Positions 1 through 10,832 of a stretch of 64,000 nt of DNA are shown here, one piece after another. A program made the translations under genes and the position numbers. Position 1 is the stretch's first letter; each line of letters begins with the position of its first letter. The stretch spans positions 372,001 through 436,000 of the forward strand of contig JAMXDE010000046.1 in assembly GCA_026770025.1 (NCBI GenBank), read 5' to 3'. The DNA comes from Craspedostauros australis (Eukaryota; Bacillariophyta; Bacillariophyceae; Mastogloiales; Achnanthaceae). The notes beneath the pieces were generated by a model that saw nothing but the letters and a program-made list of their open reading frames with translations, was not told where the DNA came from and searched no databases.

Positions 1-20
1 CACGACTTTCCCATCGAGAA

Positions 21-3000
21 ATGGAGCAAGGTTTGGGACGCTCTCGGGCAACATCCCGCTCGTCTGGCAGGCAACAGAGGCAGCCTTTGCAACAAAAGCA
101 AGTGAGTTTTGACGTTTCGAATCTGGAATGTGATGACTTGAAGCTATCCAGTGTTTCGCGATTGTGTTCGCAAAGGAGCGCATGGTCCAGAAATGCATCC
201 AAATCTATCTCGGCATCTGCAGCATGGTCATCGCCAATGGTCGATTCCCATGCAACGGAGCAAAGACAATCCCAACTCGAAGCTCGTCGGCTCGATTTGT
301 CCAATTTCGCGGACGACCGCACGGCAGAGAAGCAGTCCCACTCCGTCGCAAACCCCCGGAACGGCAGTAGCTACACTCGCGATAGCTTGCGGGGGACGTC
401 CAGCTCATGCCCAGGCCACAACATGATGTCGGGGAGCACAAACACCTCCAAGCCTAAATCGATGTCGTCTTTGCATGATCTCATCAGTGACATGAGCTCA
501 TCTGGATCGGGCAATGACGACGACGATGACGATTCAACTGTCATTTCTATGACCAAGATCAACTCTCAGCCCAAATCGAAGATTGACGGCAGCAACACCA
601 GGAACAGCTACAGCATGAATGCAAGCGATGGAGCATCTGGGCTTGCAGACAAGTCGATGAAGGCCCTTGGAGCTGAGAAGAGTTTGACGAGAGGCCTCCC
701 AGCATCGCCGCCACCACAGAGCCAACGACAAATTGAATCGCAAGGATTGTCCCCTGCCGCGGATAGCCAGGTGTACCAACTGACTCAATTCTCACCCGAT
801 TCATCAGGGTCGCCAGCATCGTTAGCGTCATCGGCTTCTTCCGTTGAGGTTCCTCGCGGCAACCTCCCGTCCTTCTATTCATCGCCAGCCCTCATTCGTG
901 CACCAACAACGATCACGGGCAAGACGACGATGACGGCAATGACAACAACGACGCCGTGCCAAAAGTCGACCCGGCACAAACGACTTGCCCCAATGAGCGG
1001 CAAACGCGGGATGGATCAAACACGAGTGCGGTACAACTCTGACTTCGAGGAGGGAGAGGATGATGACGATGCGTCTTTGATGGCAGCGGCCCGCTTCGAT
1101 GCCGTTATCCCCAATCCGATTGTCCCCACAACTCACAATGTTGTCGATACTATTCATCCCAACAGAGGCAGCACCCGCAACAACGACAATTTCTTTCGTG
1201 ACAACTTTGGCACGGACAGCGACAGTGATGACGATAGCGATGACGATGACGATGTGGCTGGGATTGGGGTGGAGATGGGCAACAACGCGCAAGGCAACAA
1301 GCCTGCGCAAAGGACAGCCAACGGAATTCAGGATGACGACAGCAACAGCAGCAATAGTAGTAGGAGCAGTTTGCCGGAACTGAGAGATGAACTTTCGGAC
1401 ATGGAAGAATCGATCAAGATGGACGAAGATAGTGTCAGTGACGATCGAAACATCTTGAAAAGCATGGTCGTGCACGAAACGCCGCAAGCCCGGCTGTTCG
1501 CGGCAACTCAATCGCCGATCGTCCACCGTTTTACCTACGACTCCTCTGACAATGACGATAGCGATGATGAAGGCGAAAGCGAAGACGAAGAGCAAGTCAG
1601 TAGTGGCAATGGCAGCAACTGCATCATCGCCAACGAAGGCAACACTGACGAACATGATAAAAAGCATCATCCCGCAAGGGTGAATGCTTCCAGTACACAG
1701 AGTGCAAACACAGACCCATCCCAATCAAGAAGCAGGATCGCAGTCGCAGACACTCCAATGAAGTGCCCACCTCGTGCATTGCCTAAAGCTCCTCACCCGA
1801 ATCCGGTTCTTCCTCCTCAGCAGGAAGAGGAGCTCCGCAGTGCAATGAAGGAGTTGGCGGTGAACTCCATCGCAGAGCACTCGCGCCAAAGCCGTAGCGC
1901 CAATCAACATGCTGGTGACCCGACGAGGAGCAAGATGGACACCGGCACGGAGCAAAGTGTCGCACTCGATCTCAACACGACATTTGCCAACGAGGATGTG
2001 GAAGAGAAAGCCGAAGCATCAATTCAGGATGCCATCGATGACATCGAAGAGGATGAAACTGATCACTCTTTCACCGGCATCAATGATGATGCTGATGATA
2101 TTGACGATATTGACGACATTGACGATGGTGTTCATGTTGAAGACGGTGTTGACAGTGTTGAAGATATTGGCGATGGAGAGGTTGATGACCCTGATGATAC
2201 CTCTAACGCCCTTCCACGCTCCATCAAAAAGAGCTTCCGGCGAATGAGCCTCGACGATTCCATCTCGTCTCTCGAAGATTCGATGGTATTCGACATCCCA
2301 TCCAATTCCATCAGCAAAAACGGAAGTGGGCCTCACGAGCGCAACACGAAATCAGGACAGCACAAGTCGTCAGGGCGACCCCACATTGATGTCGTGCTGA
2401 AGGACCAGACAGTGTTCCATTTCAACAAGCTCAACCTGAAGCGGTCGAAGCACGTGGTGCCGGCCTCGCGCGACAACCAGCGCAATCGACAGCATCGCAC
2501 GAAGTCCGAGCTTGTCGACTTTCCGGGCCTTTTGGACAAATACCAGCCAAGGACGAAGAGCAAATTGAAATCCATCCTGGCCTGGGTCGAGAAGCTCAAA
2601 TCGAAAGGCAATGATTCCAACGGCGTGTCCTCGGGCGCAATCCTGTCGTTGCCGCCGAAGGAACTGATAGATCTGTCAGTTCAGATGTGCGCAGACGTGT
2701 GCCATGATGCGGATGGGTCGTACGACCTCGAGAATCCCCATGCACTGCACGGCCAAGTCCTTGTCGTCGCAAGGTCCAAGATGGAGCTCAACGAGTGGGA
2801 GAGCAAGTTCCGCGACAGCAGCGGAGCCTCCGTCATCAATTTCGCGACGCTTTCAGGTGTGGAGCGCAAGAGTCTGTCAGCAGCGAAGAAGTGCTCGCTT
2901 TACGATGTCATCCTGACGACGTACGATGCAATCAAATCGCCTGATGCTGCCGTCCCGTTGAATGCGCATGGTCGGGCCATCACCAAGAAGCTGAGCCAAG

Positions 3001-3602
3001 ATGATGGATGGTACGCCACGCGCGCTACGACGCAGGATGGCGGCAACGCTGGTGATGACGATACTCCACACTCAACGAAGATGCTCAGCATGCTCCACAA
3101 GATCAGATTCCGGTTGGTCATCTTCGTGGACGTTCTGGGGCGCAAATCGTATCTCGCCAAGGCAGATACGGCTCGTTCGCGCTCCGCGTTGGCGCTGGGT
3201 GCATCATCACGGTTTGCGCTCTTCCAGACGACAGCTGACAGCGCCGATTGCGACGGTGATTGTGGGGTGATGGGCCTCATGAAGAGCCATCGCCGAGCCA
3301 CGGAATCGCTGGCGTCAGTGCTACACGTCACCGGAGGAACGGGCAATGGCGATTCCTTCGTGGATGATCATCTCTTTGAAGTATCATTGACCGAGAAGCA
3401 GAAGGAACGGCAACAGCGACAACATCGCCAGCAACGGCGTAAGGCAACAGGTTTGCGAAAGCCATCCAAGAACGCCAAGTCGTCCAGGATACCTCAGCTT
3501 GAACTCGTCCCGCTGGGTTCGACGAAGGCAGTCGCAGGCGCAGGGACGGCGCACCGGAAGAACCGCGACAAATCAAGCGCGCACAGCTTTCGTGCCTGGT
3601 GA
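21..3602 (+). CDS. Long acidic low-complexity protein with a C-terminal degenerate SNF2-like region
   Basis: An open frame of 1193 codons starts at an ATG 21 bases into the window. The frame is also open upstream to the window edge, so the true start may lie outside. Residues 1 to about 800 are rich in Ser, Asp, Glu and Asn, with many acidic runs and no recognisable fold. From about residue 890 the text looks folded: VLVVARSKMELNEWESKF, then YDVILTTYDAIKS, then RLVIFVDVLGRKSYLAKADT. These resemble the SNF2 helicase lobe-1 blocks around the LTTYE segment and the strand that carries motif II. No DEAH box is present; VDVLG stands in its place. No second helicase lobe follows before the stop. I infer a non-catalytic SNF2-like chromatin protein, with moderate confidence in the fold and low confidence in the role. 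The gene ends in a basic Gln/Arg-rich tail. Confidence 0.6.
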   Translation: MEQGLGRSRATSRSSGRQQRQPLQQKQVSFDVSNLECDDLKLSSVSRLCSQRSAWSRNASKSISASAAWSSPMVDSHATEQRQSQLEARRLDLSNFADDRTAEKQSHSVANPRNGSSYTRDSLRGTSSSCPGHNMMSGSTNTSKPKSMSSLHDLISDMSSSGSGNDDDDDDSTVISMTKINSQPKSKIDGSNTRNSYSMNASDGASGLADKSMKALGAEKSLTRGLPASPPPQSQRQIESQGLSPAADSQVYQLTQFSPDSSGSPASLASSASSVEVPRGNLPSFYSSPALIRAPTTITGKTTMTAMTTTTPCQKSTRHKRLAPMSGKRGMDQTRVRYNSDFEEGEDDDDASLMAAARFDAVIPNPIVPTTHNVVDTIHPNRGSTRNNDNFFRDNFGTDSDSDDDSDDDDDVAGIGVEMGNNAQGNKPAQRTANGIQDDDSNSSNSSRSSLPELRDELSDMEESIKMDEDSVSDDRNILKSMVVHETPQARLFAATQSPIVHRFTYDSSDNDDSDDEGESEDEEQVSSGNGSNCIIANEGNTDEHDKKHHPARVNASSTQSANTDPSQSRSRIAVADTPMKCPPRALPKAPHPNPVLPPQQEEELRSAMKELAVNSIAEHSRQSRSANQHAGDPTRSKMDTGTEQSVALDLNTTFANEDVEEKAEASIQDAIDDIEEDETDHSFTGINDDADDIDDIDDIDDGVHVEDGVDSVEDIGDGEVDDPDDTSNALPRSIKKSFRRMSLDDSISSLEDSMVFDIPSNSISKNGSGPHERNTKSGQHKSSGRPHIDVVLKDQTVFHFNKLNLKRSKHVVPASRDNQRNRQHRTKSELVDFPGLLDKYQPRTKSKLKSILAWVEKLKSKGNDSNGVSSGAILSLPPKELIDLSVQMCADVCHDADGSYDLENPHALHGQVLVVARSKMELNEWESKFRDSSGASVINFATLSGVERKSLSAAKKCSLYDVILTTYDAIKSPDAAVPLNAHGRAITKKLSQDDGWYATRATTQDGGNAGDDDTPHSTKMLSMLHKIRFRLVIFVDVLGRKSYLAKADTARSRSALALGASSRFALFQTTADSADCDGDCGVMGLMKSHRRATESLASVLHVTGGTGNGDSFVDDHLFEVSLTEKQKERQQRQHRQQRRKATGLRKPSKNAKSSRIPQLELVPLGSTKAVAGAGTAHRKNRDKSSAHSFRAW

Positions 3603-4013
3603 AGCCCGACAAGGAGTGTTCAGATTGGAAGTGTGGGCTGCAGCGTTTCCCACAGCACTATGAGTACAACTTGAAAAACCATCATTAGAAGCACTCAGAC
3701 AAGACAGTTTCATTTCTAATGGATACTATACTCGCTATTTATGTCAGCGTGGGTGTACGGTGATGCACCAAAGACTGATTCTATGTGTGTAGTCATGTGT
3801 GTGTCTCCGCATGTGTGTATCACTGTTGGTTTCAAAATTGTCGTTATGAACTTGTCGGAAGTCTGGCCAAGTGGTGGGCCAAGTGGTGGGCCACAAGGTT
3901 GGCCGTTTCTGTTTCTTACGAGCTATGTCACGCGTGTGTGCGTTCTCGCTTCCTGATCGCGTTGCTGCTCATCGCGTTGCTGCTCATCGCGTTGCTGCTC
4001 ATCGTGTTGCTGT
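3603..4013. other. Intergenic, convergent 3' ends
   Basis: These 411 bases separate the 3' ends of two convergent genes. They hold a 15-base tandem repeat at 3959-4012 and a short GTGGGCCAA duplication near 3870-3895. I see no coding sequence. Confidence 0.6.
3959..4012. repeat. 15-bp tandem repeat
   Basis: The unit GCGTTGCTGCTCATC occurs three times exactly, followed by a partial, slightly altered fourth copy. It lies just beyond the stop codon of the minus-strand TPR gene, in its presumed 3' untranslated region. Confidence 0.85.
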
Positions 4014-6827
4014 TTACGCAGCGGCCGATGCAAGCGGACAGGTGTTCTCGAATGCATACAGTTTGTCAGGAACCGCGATGGACTCGGCGATGGATTGGCC
4101 TGCCTTCTCGAAGAGCCGAGCGGAATCGCTGAATGCCTCCATCATCTTGCCGACTTCGCCGCGGGACATGTGGATGTTGCCAATCTCGTTCAATGTACGT
4201 GCCATCACGGCGGGGTCGTCACGGCCGATGGTGCTGCGCTCGATCTCCAGCGCCGCCTCGAAGTACTGCAAAGCTTCCGACAGATCCTCCTTGAGTTGGT
4301 AGACCTCACCGAGCTTGTACATTGTCATGGACACGTCCTTGTGATTCTCGCCGAGAACCGCCTTCTCGATGCGGAGGGTCTCGCGGTAGCAGTTGATGGC
4401 ATCATCGTAACGTCCCTGCAGCTGGAAGCACAGGGCGAGGTTGTAGAGCGTGAAGCTGACGTCGCGGTGCTTGTCGCCCAGCTGGAGGCGTCGGATGCGG
4501 AGCGATTCGGTGAAGAGCTGCTGGGCCAGGTTGATGTTGCTCTTCTGGTAGAAGATGGTGCCCAGGTACACCAAGGTTGATGCCACCGTGAGATGATCCT
4601 CGCCGAAGACGCTGCGTCTCATGATCAGCGCGGCCTGGAGAAATTTAAGCGCCAGATTCGGCTCGTTCATCTGGTCGTAGATGAGCCCGACGATGACGAG
4701 GGTCTCGGCGACTTCTGCGCTGGTCTTGCCGTACTTTTGCTGCTGCAGCTTGAAGACTTGCGTGTAGAGCTGGATGGAGTGCATGTACTGCTTGCGCTGG
4801 CGGTGGATCTCCGCGATGTTGGACATGGTCACCAGCACGTTTGGGTGTGTCGCATCCAGCACGCGCCTTTCAATGTCGAGGCCTTCCTTGTATGCCGCGA
4901 GGGCCTCGTCGAACTTGCGGCGTCCGAAGTGGAAGTTTCCGATGCGGTTGTAGAGCATGGCGATTTCTGAGTGGAACTTTCCGAGCGCCGCAATGCCTAC
5001 CCTGAGACTGTCGTTGTACAGCTCCAGCGCTTTCTCGTGCTGCTTCTGCTCCTGGTAGATCTGGGCGATGCCGCTCAAGACCACTGCGATGTCGCGGTGG
5101 TTCTGCGATGGGAAGGTCTCCCTGGCGATGCGCAGGAATTCGTGGTACAAGTAGAGAGCGCGGTGGAAGAATCCTTGCTGGTGGTAGCTCTGCGCCGTGT
5201 TGAAGGCCGTCGCTGCGTAATCGATGTGATCCGCGCCCAGCATCGTCTTGCGCGTTGTGAGCGCCTGCTCGTAGTACTTGAGTGCCTCCTCAAAGTCCTC
5301 GCGTTGCACGTACACACGTCCCAGGTTGTTCATGGTGGTCGCCTGCTGCAGGTGCAATCGGTTCTGCTGCAACGACAGGACGTCGGTGCTGTCATCGCCC
5401 GCCATGGCCTCCGTGGCGTGGGTCCATTGGGACGCGAGCTGGATGTGCTGCTCTTGCTTGCGCTGCTGCTTCAATGCGGCATGGAAGTACTGCAGCGTCT
5501 TTGCGGAATCCTCCGACGAGGAGTGGTAGTGCATGACGCCGAGGCAGTTGAGGGTGAAGGCCTTGATGCCACGAAGCTCGATGCTTCTCTCGCGCTCAGC
5601 CTTGCTGGCCATGCGACTGGTGCTGGTGCTGCTGCTTTGGCATGCGAAGAGGGCGCGCTCGTAAAATGAGATGGCCTCCGCGACTTCGCTGCGTTGGTAT
5701 GAGATTTGCCCCATCTGGTGGAGGATGGGGAGAAGGATGTCGTTGAACCTGTCCTTGCTGATGGTGACGTTGCCTTCCAGTTGCTGCATGCACTCCAATG
5801 CGCGCTGGTGGTACGCCATAGCGTCCTGCGTGCTGTCGGAAGCGTCGCACTTGCGGCAGGCCTGTCCGGCATTGAAGTACAGCATGGCCTCCGTCAAAGT
5901 GGTGGTGACTTCGCTGCTGTCTGGCGCGGAGGTAACCACCGCGCCGTCGACGTCGTAGATGTCCAGAATGGTATCCTTGAAGTACTGCTGGATCCCTTCG
6001 TCGAACTCCAGGCGTTGGTAGATGTAGTTGGAGGGTTGGATGTCGTCCGATGCGACGGCAAACGCGGGAGATGAGGACTCCAGCGAGGCGCTGCGCTCGC
6101 TCATCTCGGTGGCGTTATGGTCGGCTATGGTCGATTTGTGGCTGGTGCTGTTGCGGTGATGGCGGCGGATGGCCCGTCTGAAATACTCCAGCGCCTTTGG
6201 GAACTTGCCCTTGTCGAAGTTTGCTTGCGCCGCATCGTAAAGCTGTCCGATGGATCTCGTTCTGAGAGTGATGGAGAACGGAGACGCTGGAGAGGATGGC
6301 GTGGTCGTGCCGCTGGACACGAAGGCGCTGACGCTCTTGCCTTGCGACACAGGCGACGCGACAGAGGACAGGGATGCCGGCGGCGATGCGGCGATCTCCG
6401 ATCTGCTGGACGCAGCCGATGCCAGCGATGAGCTGTGGTGCGAGGCGAGATAACGTCGCTTCGAAGGTGGGTGGCCGAGATGCTGGCAGCAAGGTGAGGC
6501 AAGAGAGCGCGATGTTGGCCGCGAAGATGCTGACTTGGATGTGGCAGCGGAAGATCCGGTATCTTTGTTCTCATCCGTGCTCGTGATCTTCAGGAAGGGG
6601 CGTCGCTTGCAGGAGGTTGCCATGGACAGGACCGCCGCTGCCACGGGCATTGCGCTCTCTGATTGCGGGGATTGAGCCTGCTGCCTCATGGATGCTGATG
6701 GGGACACCAGTTCTGCATCCACCATCATGACTTCTGATTGCGCAGCGGTTCCGAACATGCTGTTGCTGCTATTGCCACTATTGCTGCTATTGCTGTTGCT
6801 GCTGCTATGGCTACCCTTGTTGTGCAT
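4014..6827 (-). CDS. Tetratricopeptide (kinesin light chain-like) repeat protein
   Basis: A 937-residue protein starting at an ATG. Residues 1 to about 180 are Ser/Ala-rich and low in complexity. An isolated TPR-like pair follows (QLYDAAQANFDKGKFPKALE). From about residue 310 to 920 there is a nearly continuous array of 42-residue helical repeats of the kinesin-light-chain type, with units such as NNLGRVYVQREDFEEALKYY and LYNLALCFQLQGRYDDAINC and linkers like LGENHKDVSMTM. TPR arrays are protein-binding scaffolds. There is no coiled coil or heptad region before the array, so this is probably not kinesin light chain itself. No catalytic domain is fused. The frame is uninterrupted. The family call is firm; the partner is unknown. 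Confidence 0.85.
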   Translation of the reverse strand: MHNKGSHSSSNSNSSNSGNSSNSMFGTAAQSEVMMVDAELVSPSASMRQQAQSPQSESAMPVAAAVLSMATSCKRRPFLKITSTDENKDTGSSAATSKSASSRPTSRSLASPCCQHLGHPPSKRRYLASHHSSSLASAASSRSEIAASPPASLSSVASPVSQGKSVSAFVSSGTTTPSSPASPFSITLRTRSIGQLYDAAQANFDKGKFPKALEYFRRAIRRHHRNSTSHKSTIADHNATEMSERSASLESSSPAFAVASDDIQPSNYIYQRLEFDEGIQQYFKDTILDIYDVDGAVVTSAPDSSEVTTTLTEAMLYFNAGQACRKCDASDSTQDAMAYHQRALECMQQLEGNVTISKDRFNDILLPILHQMGQISYQRSEVAEAISFYERALFACQSSSTSTSRMASKAERERSIELRGIKAFTLNCLGVMHYHSSSEDSAKTLQYFHAALKQQRKQEQHIQLASQWTHATEAMAGDDSTDVLSLQQNRLHLQQATTMNNLGRVYVQREDFEEALKYYEQALTTRKTMLGADHIDYAATAFNTAQSYHQQGFFHRALYLYHEFLRIARETFPSQNHRDIAVVLSGIAQIYQEQKQHEKALELYNDSLRVGIAALGKFHSEIAMLYNRIGNFHFGRRKFDEALAAYKEGLDIERRVLDATHPNVLVTMSNIAEIHRQRKQYMHSIQLYTQVFKLQQQKYGKTSAEVAETLVIVGLIYDQMNEPNLALKFLQAALIMRRSVFGEDHLTVASTLVYLGTIFYQKSNINLAQQLFTESLRIRRLQLGDKHRDVSFTLYNLALCFQLQGRYDDAINCYRETLRIEKAVLGENHKDVSMTMYKLGEVYQLKEDLSEALQYFEAALEIERSTIGRDDPAVMARTLNEIGNIHMSRGEVGKMMEAFSDSARLFEKAGQSIAESIAVPDKLYAFENTCPLASAAA

Positions 6828-9800
6828 TGTTGTGGTTGACTCGTTGCTTAAATGTGTTCAATGTGTTCAATGTGTTCAATGTGTTCAATGTGGAAGTAGA
6901 TGTGGAAGTAGATGTGGGTGTCGTAGTGGTAGTTGCTGACGTTGATTTGATGTGACGTTGATGCTGGGTTTCGAGATGTTGTTTCTCTGAAGTATGAGAA
7001 TGGAAACGTTCTTGAGTGATTTGCTTTGCTTTTCTGTTCTGGTGTGGTGTGGTAGTTCGTTCTATGCACTGGTGTTGCTGTCTTGGATTCTCTGTCTGCT
7101 CTTGTCTGCTCTTGTCTGCTCCTTGTGTGATGTTTTGTGTGGAGCTGTTCGTTGGCTTCGGGTTCTTGTTCAGACTGCCCTCTCTATCTCTCGTCTCTCC
7201 AAACTGCCAGACACTTTGTGTTGCGTTGCGTTTCTGGTTGGTGAGCGTGTGTGTTGGGAATTGGTCCGGGTCGCGAATTTTATGTGCTCAACTGCGCGCA
7301 TCGACGGGATACATGATGAAGACACGCACGAGGAAACTTCCTCTCTCTGTGGCGGTAGAGTTGGTGGTACGAATACAATCGCCGCTCTGGTTCTGTGCTT
7401 CGCGACAGATAGGTCGTCCTCGGTGTGCTTTGCGAGTTGCGGCGTGTGTCTCGCGAGATGTCTGTCCGCACGTTCCGCGTCGTGTTCTGTGCCAGAGATC
7501 GCGTTCTGTCTCGTTCTGCAGCTTCTTTGTATTCCTCCCAAACCATCAATTTGGAGTTGTATGAGCGTGTCTGTTGTGGTGAAGCACGGCTTTTGCAGTT
7601 GAAGGCACGTTGCGCTTGTGTCCAGATGTGTTCGTGTGTTCTCGGGATGTTGTGAACACATGCAACAATTGGTCCCATCAAGAATATCGCTGTTGAAGTT
7701 CAGACAGAAAGCATTAAGTCATACCTTGAAGGTATCGCGAAAGGCAAGGTCACTCAATTCCCGTGTGAGTTGCGGGAAGAACTCGACGGACAATCTGTTC
7801 ACGAGTTGGCAAGAGTGCCATCCTTTCAAAATGCACAACACGCAAACAGAAAGGGATGAACATTCCCACCGTCATGACATCGAAGACAAGCACAAGCGTC
7901 ATCGAAGGGACGAGCAGAGCGTTTTTGTTGGTACAGCCTCGGGAGCGCAGAGCGTGATGTTGGTTGTCACCATGGTGACAACAAGTGTGGTTGGTACGAA
8001 TACGAAGCGTTGACAGTTGGTGCGCGCTGAACAAACGGCCAACCACCTCATGGACTATCGCGCTCTTCTTCTTTGCCGTCTCCGCCGTCCCCTGGCAACT
8101 CTGCCTCCCCGAAACAGCTGCCTGGTTGATCTTTCTGTTCCCTTCCATGGAGTTGATACCGACAAACATGAAAGTACATGGCTGTTGCCGAGACGCGCAC
8201 GCGCACGAGCACAAGTACACGCACATATGTTACGATGCTGCCACACACGACTCCACAACTGGTGGGGGAGGGCGCATGACATGATGGCAACAGTTATCGA
8301 CAACGGCACTTCGTGAAGTGGAGGGGCACATCGCGGCCGTGTGAAATTTCGTCGCTCACAAATTGTGGTCGTCAGGTAATCGTAAAATTATCGAAGAATG
8401 GGATTGGCCTCTCTGCGTTGTGGCGCTTCCATCGTCTTTCAAACATGTTCGGCATTGGTGTGCAAATCGCATGGCTCTTGGGTGCATGGCGCAGCGTTCA
8501 ACCACACTCTGTGTTCTGCTTCACTCTCCAAGTTGACTGTGGCAAAAGCACTCCTGTGATGTGAGTACTCGTAGTTTGGCAACAGCCTGTTCTATGTTCT
8601 ACTCGTGCTCGCACGGTTGATGTGAGAAACCTTCTGAAGCGTGATGTGTGGATGGTATTGTACTGGGGCGGTTGACTGGCAATACGATACAACCAGCACG
8701 CGTAACTAAACGCAGAGAAACATCGCAAGGACACGGAGGTAGCATCACTATTTCCCCATGTACTGGTCAAGAATGCTGTTGCGCAATGCGGTGTGACGAG
8801 GCAACGTGCAAAGACTTGCTGCGACAGTATCGCAGGCACTTGTCGGAGGATAGTAGAGAGAAGGAGGACGAGCCATGGGTACTTCGGCGTGGCCAAACAC
8901 CCATGAAATGAACAAGCGACACAAACACAAGAGAGGTCAACAACCACATGGGCACCAAAGGCGCGACAGCGACGAAGTGGCAACTCCTCGTGCAACCTAC
9001 AAGTACAGGTATGCATGAACTGGCAGAGAGAAGGAAGATCAAGACCAACACATACCCGTGGCTCTGCCACTTCGCGCAACCACAACCACGTCCACTCCTA
9101 CCAATACCTGCGGATGTCCATAGACAAAGACGACCCCACTCCCAAGCAAGCAAGATTCAAGTTTGCTGATGCAAGAGTTTTTCGTTTGTGCAGCTGATAC
9201 CGCTGATGGGAAGGGCAAGCAAAACCCGACGAAGCATCGGCACCAACATCTCAACACCTGATGTGTCCGTGTTTGGTAGTCTGCGGGAAGCCTTACAATG
9301 GCGAATGGCGCTGATTTGCTTTGGCAGGAGCCATGAGTAGTCGAGAACGGATACAACATGGCATGTGCGGGCTTGGAGTGGGTGCGGAAAGATGGATGAG
9401 ATTGCTGCAAAACGAGGTACAGAACAGCGTTGGTCGGTAGGACTTGTTCGTCGGCATTTGCGCGTCAGTCTCGTCGCTGCCTGGGTGAAGGTCACAGATG
9501 ATAATGATCCGTACTTGAACTTCGCATTGGGACAAACGACATGGCGGTTTGCTGAAGTCGTTCTCGCATCCTGTGCTGTGCTTGAGGGTTTGATTGAACG
9601 GTGTAGAGATGTGAGTGGCGAGTTGAAGGTATGGAACAGTCCGTGGTTGTGTTCAGACCAAGAATGTCACCGACAACAAGGGTGGTGACAGGGCCACCAC
9701 AACAAGAGATTATTCTGCCGTCCTTCCCTGCATGTTTGCTCGCCTTGTTCATCGGTTTGCTCTGGTTGCTTCTCTTGTCTTGGGTCTGTCTCTCTGTGGG

Positions 9801-10502
9801 CACGTCCATGCCAATCGCCATGCCAATCTCCGGGCATCATCATGGGAAGCACGAAGAAGGATTCTTGGGCGACAGCAACTTCCCCTCCCATCACATGTTG
9901 CGCCAAGTCAACAAGGGGATGCCGCGGCGGTATGCCAGTACGAACCGACGGTTACCCGCAGCAGTGAACATGATGTCGCATCGTGGTTCTTTTCGTCCTG
10001 TTTCTCTCTTTGTGCGTGTGTGTTTGGCTTTGTCCACGTATGCATTCACCGCGAGAGGATGCTATCGTTCGTTTGATGGGACAGGAGCTTTTCATCAACG
10101 TTCGCATTGTGTCCGTCGTGCTGCAGGCCAGGGGGAGTGGTCCAAAGGAGCCATTGGCGCCTTGGGTGAAGGAGTGCGTTGCGGATGTCATGCCTAGATC
10201 CGAAGCGTGCATGGCTCCCCTGCAACCAAAGGTCTCGTTGGAGCCACAAGCGCCATCCCAACGCTCGGGGCCAGACCACAATACGATCTCATACCCAATC
10301 CCTGTTGTGCGTGGCGTGTGTGAAATCGAGAGCATCAATCGTGGCGCGAATTAGTATCCGTGATTAAACATAGAAACAGGACTGGAACGAGACTCATTTC
10401 AATCGAATGGATCAACAAAATCCATTGTTCGGACATCTCAAGAGGTCGGATTTGTTGGAATGAAAAAGATGGTGAGAGACATGCGCGACAAGTCCAACGA
10501 CA
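6828..10502. other. Gene-poor region
   Basis: About 3.7 kb without a convincing gene. Open frames of up to about 200 codons occur on both strands but are Cys/Arg/Ser-rich, overlap each other and contain no recognisable domain. Simple repeats lie at the left end, next to the start of the TPR gene. The right end is the insertion site of transposon A. Confidence 0.5.
6851..6893. repeat. 9-bp tandem repeat AATGTGTTC
   Basis: Four exact units plus a partial fifth lie about 25 bases upstream of the TPR gene start, in its 5' untranslated or promoter region. A second short repeat built on TGGAAGTAGATG follows immediately. Confidence 0.85.
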
Positions 10503-10504
10503 TA

Positions 10505-10674
10505 TGAGCCCGATCAGTGAGTCGACCTGCACTTTGTTATGGGACTCAGCAACATTTTTCTTGGATATCCAAACTGATCGCATATTCATAATCCTCATAT
10601 TTTAAAACCAAATACTGGTACAAATTACCTTTCTGTTAGACCTTATTTTAAGTGTTATGGACCCATGAAGGTGC
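10505..10674 (+). repeat. Left terminal inverted repeat of transposon A
   Basis: It begins TGAGCCCGATCAG and matches the reverse complement of 16395-16564 over about 170 bases with scattered differences. The flanking dinucleotide is TA. Confidence 0.85.
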
Positions 10675-10832
10675 AGATTTTTAGACTGCTTTAGGGACTC
10701 GGCCTTTTGCGTCCGACTACATCGATCCAACTTAACCCTTTGCTGTTCTTCGTTTCAGCAAGTTTGTTCCGATTTTGAATTGTTTAGTCTCTTTTTGAGG
10801 TGTTCCGATGAGACCATCCCACACCTCCTCCA

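Noticed and set aside
879..1724. 281-codon minus-strand frame opposite the acidic gene
   Set aside because: It is the antisense of Asp/Ser codon runs, giving Val/Ile-rich text; a shadow of the coding strand.
4014..6827. True kinesin light chain
   Set aside because: The repeats are of KLC type, but the N-terminal heptad coiled coil that binds kinesin heavy chain is missing.
8498..9085. 195-codon minus-strand frame
   Set aside because: Cys/Ser-rich text with no domain, overlapped by other frames of similar quality; probably chance.
9631..10197. 188-codon plus-strand frame with a hydrophobic stretch
   Set aside because: One hydrophobic run and otherwise random composition; no motif and no splice partners that extend it sensibly.
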